From Heteroscillospira sp050252415 (lineage in GTDB: Bacteria; Bacillota; Clostridia; Oscillospirales; Oscillospiraceae), in the NCBI GenBank assembly GCA_050252415.1, contig JBFWKZ010000096.1, positions 1 through 9,685 of the forward strand: 9,685 nucleotides of DNA. The letters are read 5' to 3'. The notes under the pieces were generated by a model that was given only the letters and a program-made list of their open reading frames with translations, was not told where the DNA came from and ran no database searches. The position numbers were made by a program, and so were the translations under genes. Shown here piece by piece: positions 5,387 to 9,685 of the stretch (its first letter is position 1; every line of letters starts with the position of its first letter).

Positions 5387-6286
5387 ATGAGACCTCAAAA
5401 CAAACGCTATTTTAATATAGATGCTGTTCTGAAAGCGCTGCTGCTATTTGGGTTTGCCGCTTTTTTTCTTCATACCGTCATAACCGGTTCGGTCAACCAG
5501 TATGTCCACCCGAGGATCATCCCATATCTCATTTTTGCCGCAATTGTTATGGACGTTATCGCGGTGTTGTCTCTTGGGAAACTGTTTACGCCGTATCAGA
5601 AAATGGCTAAAGGCACTTGGGGATTGCTGTTTTTTGCCGTTCCTCTTCTTATGGCGTTTACCTTATCCCCGGAGTCGCTCAGTGCGAGTACCGGCACGAT
5701 TGGAGACGTTCAGCTTTCAATGAGCGGTATGACTTCCAAAAGCGATGAAATTGTACAGGAATCGACGAGCCCGGAGCCTTCTGCTGCCGGTAATACGGCG
5801 CAAAACGAGGCGGGTCAGGAATCTGAGAGCCCGGAAAATTCTGATGGAACGATACCGAATGCCGGAACTGCGGAAACGGCGCCAAATGAGGAAGAGGAGG
5901 AAAACGGGGACGCCTCTTTGCAAAGTGATATCCTCGTGATGGACAGCAGCAATTATTATGAATGTCTTTGCGATATCTATGCGGATATGGATAAATATGA
6001 GGGGATGCCGGTCGAAGTTACCGGCTTTGTATTTCGGGACAGCAGCTTTTCGGATGATGAATTTGTACCGGCAAGGCTGCTGATGGTTTGCTGTGCGGCG
6101 GATATGGAAACCGTCGGCCCTTTGTGCCGATACGATAAAGCTCTTGAGCTCGAGTCCGATTCCTGGGTGAAAGTGAGCGGTACCATAGAAAAAATCCAGT
6201 TTGACGGTGAGACGATCCCCTGTATCGCTGCACAAGATGTGGAACCGGTTAATAAACCGAATGACGCTTATGTTTATCCCTATTAG
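5387..6286 (+). CDS. TIGR03943-type membrane protein, partner of the UPF0718 permease
   Basis: A 299-residue protein with three parts. Residues 12-93 hold three hydrophobic helices (12-33, 44-66, 76-93), with basic residues on the N-terminal side and between helices 2 and 3; this places the rest of the chain outside the membrane. Residues 112-180 are a low-complexity linker rich in Ser, Glu, Pro, Asn and Gly, ending in an acidic run. Residues 181-299 form a compact beta-rich domain with GMPVEVTGFVF (206-216), FVPARLLMVCCAADM (226-240) and WVKVSGTIEKI (260-270), resembling an OB-type fold. The CCAAD motif and this layout match the TIGR03943/DUF1980 (YcgQ-like) family, usually encoded beside a UPF0718 permease as here. 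AAAGGGGC lies 7 nt upstream of the ATG. Last gene of the operon, followed by the terminator. Its biochemical role is unknown; C235/C236 could bind metal. Confidence 0.85.
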   Translation: MRPQNKRYFNIDAVLKALLLFGFAAFFLHTVITGSVNQYVHPRIIPYLIFAAIVMDVIAVLSLGKLFTPYQKMAKGTWGLLFFAVPLLMAFTLSPESLSASTGTIGDVQLSMSGMTSKSDEIVQESTSPEPSAAGNTAQNEAGQESESPENSDGTIPNAGTAETAPNEEEEENGDASLQSDILVMDSSNYYECLCDIYADMDKYEGMPVEVTGFVFRDSSFSDDEFVPARLLMVCCAADMETVGPLCRYDKALELESDSWVKVSGTIEKIQFDGETIPCIAAQDVEPVNKPNDAYVYPY

Positions 6287-6294
6287 CGCCAGAG

Positions 6295-6317
6295 AGACTT
6301 AAACGCAAGATAAGTCT
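6295..6317 (+). other. Small hairpin just before the operon terminator
   Basis: AGACTTA (6295-6301) and TAAGTCT (6311-6317) are a perfect 7-bp inverted repeat with a 9-nt loop, 9 bp after the last zinc-operon stop codon and 4 bp before the main terminator stem. It lacks a T-tract, so it is not a terminator by itself; it might stabilise the 3' end of the mRNA. It may also be fortuitous. Confidence 0.35.
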
Positions 6318-6321
6318 AAAG

Positions 6322-6374
6322 ATATATAACAGTAAAAAAGAGGGCTTTAAGCCCTCTTTTTTACTGTTATATAT
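6322..6374. terminator. Bidirectional Rho-independent terminator
   Basis: Arms 6322-6346 and 6350-6374 are perfectly complementary over 25 bp around a TTA loop. The core AGAGGGCT/AGCCCTCT is GC-rich and is flanked by A6 on one side and T6 on the other, so a U-tract follows the core stem on either strand. It lies between the last zinc-operon gene (plus) and the end of the YIEGIA gene pair (minus), and so can terminate both converging transcripts. Confidence 0.93.
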
Positions 6375-6421
6375 TCAGAATATGCAAACCTGTGTTTTCG
6401 CTGCTCCGACATAGGTGATGG

Positions 6422-6601
6422 TTAATTTACGATGATATAATCTCCGTTTTTTAGTTGGACGACATCCGCTCTCAAAGCACGGCCCAGCTCGGTCGTCAAT
6501 CTTTTTTGTTCATTCTGATCTTTGATAAGCAGCGTCAGCGGATCTCCGCTGATCACCCGGTTCTCGTCGTCAGTGATATAGACGATAATATTTTTTCCCA
6601 T
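6422..6601 (-). CDS. Small partner protein of the YIEGIA membrane protein (capping-complex subunit type)
   Basis: A 59-residue protein found by translating the minus strand: it begins MGKNIIVYITDDENRVISGD and ends KNGDYIIVN, stop at 6422-6424. It has no membrane segment; alternating hydrophobic strands at both ends (NIIVYIT, DYIIVN) flank a charged middle, suggesting a small beta/alpha domain. Small proteins of this size and look regularly follow YIEGIA genes in spore-forming Firmicutes and are annotated as a capping complex subunit for YIEGIA; I make this match from memory of the family and from the gene order. GGAGGC lies 4 nt upstream of the start, before the stop of the preceding gene, and only 1 bp separates that stop from this ATG, so the two are translationally coupled. 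The bidirectional terminator follows about 50 bp downstream. Confidence 0.82.
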   Translation of the reverse strand: MGKNIIVYITDDENRVISGDPLTLLIKDQNEQKRLTTELGRALRADVVQLKNGDYIIVN

Positions 6602-6602
6602 C

Positions 6603-7511
6603 TTAGCCTCCGATTGAAGTTTTCATGATACGTTTGATTTTTCGGCTGTTTTCGAGTATCGGCGTATTAATAATCGCATTAATTAGCTTATCCGGATCAT
6701 TTATGATGGGAATGAATGCGATGATCACTTTCCCGGTAGGAAAGTTTCTCCGCATAAATTTATATCGCTTTACGCCGAGCGTTCTCACGGCCTCAAAAAG
6801 GACCGCCTGCCGCTGCCCGTAGTTCTCAAGCGTTATGCGGCTCAGTGGGTCCCGTGGTTCCAGCACGGCGGCTATGCCCTCATTGATAAACAGGTTCCGG
6901 CTATGGTCTGTACCGAGATATTCGGTCACGAACATATCGTCGACATAGAGCTCCGAACCTCTGACATCGATTTTTCCCAGCGTGACTGTGCAGATGTGGC
7001 CAATAAGTTTTCCTTTGGTGAAGCGGTAAGATAAAAATATAACCAATAAACCGGAAAGGATGCCGGCCGATATCTTTATGACCAGCTGCGGCAGATTCAA
7101 CACGCTCATAACAAGTACGGACAATAGAGCGGTTATAAGCGAAATGTAATTTCTTGACTCAAAGGTCTTTGCGATGCCGTCAATATAGGCTTTTCCTCTC
7201 TGCACATACTCCGTGTGTTCAAGTTCTTCAAGACTTTCCCGCTCAGCCGTTCTCACCTCGCGAAACTGCTGAACGGCGACGGTTAAAAAGGTCACGGCAA
7301 CAAAATCCTTCGCTAAAATTGCGGGTATGGCGATTGCCCCGAGAGCCGATGCAATCATCCCAAGTATGATGTTGTTGAAGTAGGCGCTGGGATAAGACGG
7401 GATTTGCCTGAAGTCGATTTTTAAAGTGATGAGCCTTGAGAGTGTTCCCATCACAATGCCGGTAACAATGATACAGATATCATTTATGCTCAATGATTTG
7501 GCTATTTCCAT
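6603..7511 (-). CDS. YIEGIA-family membrane protein
   Basis: A 302-residue protein with the family's name-giving motif in the form YIDGIA (109-114). The N-terminal half is membrane-bound, with hydrophobic segments near 10-30, 46-66, 68-82, 123-139 and 143-162; the YIDGIA motif lies in the charged loop (85-120) between them. Residues 165-302 form a soluble domain with LFINEGIAAVLEPRDPL (207-223) and a basic C-terminus. Families with this motif are, as far as I know, restricted to endospore-forming Firmicutes, and a role in sporulation or the spore envelope is suspected but not defined. GGGGGC lies 7 nt upstream of the ATG. It heads a two-gene unit with the 59-residue partner and is divergent from the molybdenum hydroxylase gene. 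I could not find a convincing sigma-A promoter upstream, which would be compatible with a sporulation sigma factor but does not prove it. Confidence 0.85.
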   Translation of the reverse strand: MEIAKSLSINDICIIVTGIVMGTLSRLITLKIDFRQIPSYPSAYFNNIILGMIASALGAIAIPAILAKDFVAVTFLTVAVQQFREVRTAERESLEELEHTEYVQRGKAYIDGIAKTFESRNYISLITALLSVLVMSVLNLPQLVIKISAGILSGLLVIFLSYRFTKGKLIGHICTVTLGKIDVRGSELYVDDMFVTEYLGTDHSRNLFINEGIAAVLEPRDPLSRITLENYGQRQAVLFEAVRTLGVKRYKFMRRNFPTGKVIIAFIPIINDPDKLINAIINTPILENSRKIKRIMKTSIGG

Positions 7512-7524
7512 TCATTTTGCCCCC

Positions 7525-7560
7525 ATTATTTGTATTATCTCAATTGACTGAGCAAATAAT
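7525..7560. repeat. Interrupted inverted repeat in the divergent intergenic region
   Basis: ATTATTTG (7525-7532) and CAAATAAT (7553-7560) are an exact 8-bp inverted repeat, nested around CTCA (7539-7542) and TGAG (7549-7552). Only the left side has 6 extra bases between outer and inner arms, so the hairpin would carry a one-sided bulge. It sits between the start of the YIEGIA gene and the -10 of the hydroxylase gene, and could be an operator for either. The AT-rich composition makes chance possible. Confidence 0.35.
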
Positions 7561-7572
7561 CGTATCCAACGA

Positions 7573-7583
7573 TGGTATATAAT
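7573..7583 (+). promoter_or_regulatory. Possible extended -10 promoter for the molybdenum hydroxylase gene
   Basis: TGGTATATAAT contains a TGn extension followed by TATATA/TATAAT, but no recognisable -35 lies 16-18 bp upstream; the nearest TTGACT (7544-7549) is 28 bp away. An activator may be needed. The start site would be about 7589, leaving a leader of about 38 nt with GGAGGTGG (7614-7621) before the ATG at 7627. Confidence 0.4.
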
Positions 7584-7626
7584 TCCGAGGGCGTGTTAAA
7601 GATAATCAGATACGGAGGTGGTTGCC

Positions 7627-9685
7627 ATGCCAAAAACCGGCGTCGGTGTGACGGTGATTCGCAAAGAAGCCTGCGACAAGGTTACCGGGGATGCCAAATA
7701 TACCAACGACTATATTCCCGTTGGCATTCTCACGGCAAAAACCGTGACGAGTCCATGCGCGCATGCGCATATTAAAAAAATTGATGCCACCCGCGCTTCC
7801 GCACTTCCCGGTGTCAGAGCCATTATAACCGGAGAAGACTATCCCGTACGCTATGGTCCGCTGCTTAATGACAGACCGCCGTTGGCTATTGGAAAAGTGC
7901 GGTATTACGGAGAACCGGTCGCTCTGGTTGTGGCCGATAATGCGTTCATAGCCTCGCAGGCCGTCTCCTTGATAGAAGCGGAATATGACGCTTTGCCGGT
8001 TATCAATTCTCCCGCCGAGGCCATCCGGCAGGGCGCTGTAATTTTGCACGAAGACCTGGGTAATTATCAATTGAACGTGCAAAACGTCTACCCCGAGCCG
8101 GGAACAAATGTCTGCGATCGAAAGCAAATTCGTAAGGGAAATATTCAAAAGGGCTTTTTGGAAAGCGATGTGATTGAAGAGGCACATTTTTTGCTTCCTC
8201 AGTCGGATCACATCGCCATGGAGACGAGAGCGGCGCAAGCAAAGATCGGCGCGGACGGGACGGTTTATATCCGATCATCCTCTCAGGCTCCGCATGGCGT
8301 CAGGAAAGAGGTAAGCAAGCTCTTTGGGTTGGAAGAGGGCAAAGTTGTTGTGGAAGTTCCGCTTGTCGGCGGCGGATTCGGCGGCAAGGCGCCGATTACG
8401 CTTGAACTGCTTGCCTATATGGCTTCAAAGACGGTCGGGGGCAAAGCGGTCAGAATCGTCAATTCCCGTGAAGATGATATCATATCCTCTCCATGCCGTA
8501 TGGGGCTGGATGCAACCATAAAAATCGGTGCATCCAACGACGGAAAAATTAAGGCGATTCAAATCACGAATCTTGTCGATACCGGCGCCTATTCAGACAT
8601 TGGCCCTTATCTCAATAAGGCGGTAACCGTAGACTGTACCGGCCCGTATAACATTGAAAACGTATGGTGCGATTCCCTGTGTGTCTATACAAACCATCCC
8701 TATGCGACATCCTTCAGAGGCTTCGGCCATGCTTCCAACACATTCTGCATTGAACGTATCATGGACAAGCTTGCCCGAAAGCTTGGTATGGACCCGGCGG
8801 AATTTCGAAAAATAAATTCACTGATGCCAAATCACAGGTCTCCAACACAGGTCAAAATAACCGAAAGCAACTTTGGCAATTTGCCTGCCTGTATCGATAG
8901 GCTGAAAACGATAATCAACTGGAGTGAAGGCGACAGGCTGGAAATCGGCGGAGATAAAATCCGCGCCAAGGGAATGGCGTGCTTTTGGAAAACCTCCAAT
9001 TCGCCGCCTGATGCGGTATCGGGTGTTTTTTTGACGTTCAATGAAGACGGGAGCATCAATCTAAACTGTGGCTGCGTGGAGTACGGCCCGGCCATGAAAA
9101 CCACGGCGGCGCAGATCTTATCCGAAAAGCTCAGGATGGATATCAACCGGATTTTTATCAATATGGATGTCAATACACGCTACAGCCCCAAGCATTGGAA
9201 AACGGTTGCGAGCATGACGACATTCATGGTCGGGAGAGCCGTCTTACGTGCGGCCGAAGATGTCATACGGCAGCTCAAAAGCATTGCGGCGATCGCGCTT
9301 AAATGTCCGCCTGAAAATCTTGAGGTGGCGGATGAAAAGGTCTATGTCAAAAGCGACCCTTCTATTTTTCTGAAATTCAGCGACCTCGTACATGGCTATA
9401 AGCATGAAGGCGGCAATTCTGTCGAGGGACAAATTTTGGGACGCGGCAGCTTTATTATGAACGATATCAACCTCATGGATAAGGAGACGGGCGCCGGTAA
9501 GTCGGGACCCTACTGGACGGTTGGGGCGCAGGCGGTGGAAATCGAATTTGATCAGAATGAATATACGTACCGGTTTCTGAAGGCGGCGACGGTTATCGAT
9601 GCCGGTAAGGTCATTAATCCGGCTATGGCGGAAGCGCTGGTCAAGGGCGGCATGTGTATGGGCCTCGGCCTCGGCAGCCGCGAGT
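7627..9685 (+). CDS. Xanthine dehydrogenase-family molybdopterin-binding subunit (3' end beyond window)
   Basis: I translated from ATG 7627, which has GGAGGTGG 5 nt upstream; 686 codons stay open to the right edge, so the C-terminus is missing. The protein starts with VGVTVIRKEACDKVTGDAKY, the usual entry to the small domain of xanthine dehydrogenase-family large subunits. Molybdenum-cofactor motifs follow in order: PQSDHIAMETRAA (191-203), GGGFGGK (248-254) and TSFRGFGHASN (361-371). The last is the TAFRGFG-type motif of purine and related hydroxylases, not the AYRCSFR motif of form I CO dehydrogenase. The catalytic Glu motif expected near the C-terminus is not in the window. It would hydroxylate a purine or another N-heterocycle or aldehyde in the cytoplasm, using FAD and 2Fe-2S subunits probably encoded downstream. 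The family usually has about 750-780 residues. Substrate cannot be assigned. Confidence 0.92.
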   Translation, partial: MPKTGVGVTVIRKEACDKVTGDAKYTNDYIPVGILTAKTVTSPCAHAHIKKIDATRASALPGVRAIITGEDYPVRYGPLLNDRPPLAIGKVRYYGEPVALVVADNAFIASQAVSLIEAEYDALPVINSPAEAIRQGAVILHEDLGNYQLNVQNVYPEPGTNVCDRKQIRKGNIQKGFLESDVIEEAHFLLPQSDHIAMETRAAQAKIGADGTVYIRSSSQAPHGVRKEVSKLFGLEEGKVVVEVPLVGGGFGGKAPITLELLAYMASKTVGGKAVRIVNSREDDIISSPCRMGLDATIKIGASNDGKIKAIQITNLVDTGAYSDIGPYLNKAVTVDCTGPYNIENVWCDSLCVYTNHPYATSFRGFGHASNTFCIERIMDKLARKLGMDPAEFRKINSLMPNHRSPTQVKITESNFGNLPACIDRLKTIINWSEGDRLEIGGDKIRAKGMACFWKTSNSPPDAVSGVFLTFNEDGSINLNCGCVEYGPAMKTTAAQILSEKLRMDINRIFINMDVNTRYSPKHWKTVASMTTFMVGRAVLRAAEDVIRQLKSIAAIALKCPPENLEVADEKVYVKSDPSIFLKFSDLVHGYKHEGGNSVEGQILGRGSFIMNDINLMDKETGAGKSGPYWTVGAQAVEIEFDQNEYTYRFLKAATVIDAGKVINPAMAEALVKGGMCMGLGLGSRE

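Noticed and set aside
5914..5925. CTTTGCAAAG palindrome inside the TIGR03943 gene, similar to the ATTTGCAAAT operator core
   Set aside because: Inside a coding region, not associated with a promoter, and without the second copy or outer elements; probably chance.
5717..6235. 172-codon minus-strand frame opposite the TIGR03943 gene
   Set aside because: Antisense to a recognised family member; its arginine-rich composition is what results from reading the acidic linker backwards.
7544..7583. TTGACT and TATAAT as a -35/-10 pair for the hydroxylase gene
   Set aside because: The spacing is 28 bp, far outside the 16-18 bp range, so they cannot form one sigma-A promoter.
7606..8238. 210-codon minus-strand frame opposite the molybdenum hydroxylase gene
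   Set aside because: It lies wholly antisense to a frame with clear family motifs, has no recognisable domain and no good start signal.
1..9685. Search for CRISPR arrays, tRNA or rRNA genes, insertion sequences and phage or defence genes
   Set aside because: No regularly spaced repeats, cloverleaf-like sequence, transposase motif or integrase motif was seen; the region looks like ordinary chromosome.

Overview
The window looks like chromosomal DNA from an anaerobic, endospore-forming member of the Bacillota, probably Clostridia. The basis is strong purine-rich Shine-Dalgarno sequences, a Gram-positive-style lipoprotein metal-binding protein, a B. subtilis-like Zur, a YIEGIA-family gene pair typical of spore formers, a methyltransferase-type corrinoid protein and a molybdenum hydroxylase. 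The genus cannot be named from the sequence alone.

Region 1 (1-1085, minus strand): a cobalamin-binding methyltransferase corrinoid protein, followed with a 17-bp overlap by a GntR/HutC-type regulator that runs off the left edge. A near-consensus sigma-A promoter (TTGACA-N17-TATACT) and an 18-bp imperfect palindrome at the predicted start site suggest control by the regulator encoded in the same operon. The methyltransferase partners probably lie beyond the left edge.

Region 2 (1264-6374, plus strand): a compact six-gene zinc operon: znuA lipoprotein, znuC ATPase, znuB permease, a Zur-like Fur-family repressor, a UPF0718/DUF318 permease and a TIGR03943-type membrane partner. All gaps are 15 bp or less and two junctions overlap. 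A consensus promoter (TTGACA-N17-TACAAT) has its -10 hexamer inside a 47-bp perfect inverted repeat (21-bp arms, 5-bp centre), the probable Zur operator. The simple model is that zinc-loaded Zur shuts off its own operon; when zinc is scarce the ABC importer and the uncharacterised two-protein permease are made together. The operon ends in a 25-bp-stem hairpin terminator that can work in both directions.

Region 3 (6422-7511, minus strand): two genes convergent with the zinc operon, a YIEGIA-family membrane protein and a 59-residue small protein matching its usual partner (annotated elsewhere as a capping-complex subunit).

Region 4 (7573-9685, plus strand): the molybdopterin-binding subunit of a xanthine dehydrogenase-family hydroxylase, divergent from region 3 and cut off by the right edge before its C-terminal catalytic segment.

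The most interesting part is region 2: an unusually long operator, and a poorly characterised permease pair with a Cys/His-rich loop locked into a zinc-uptake operon.
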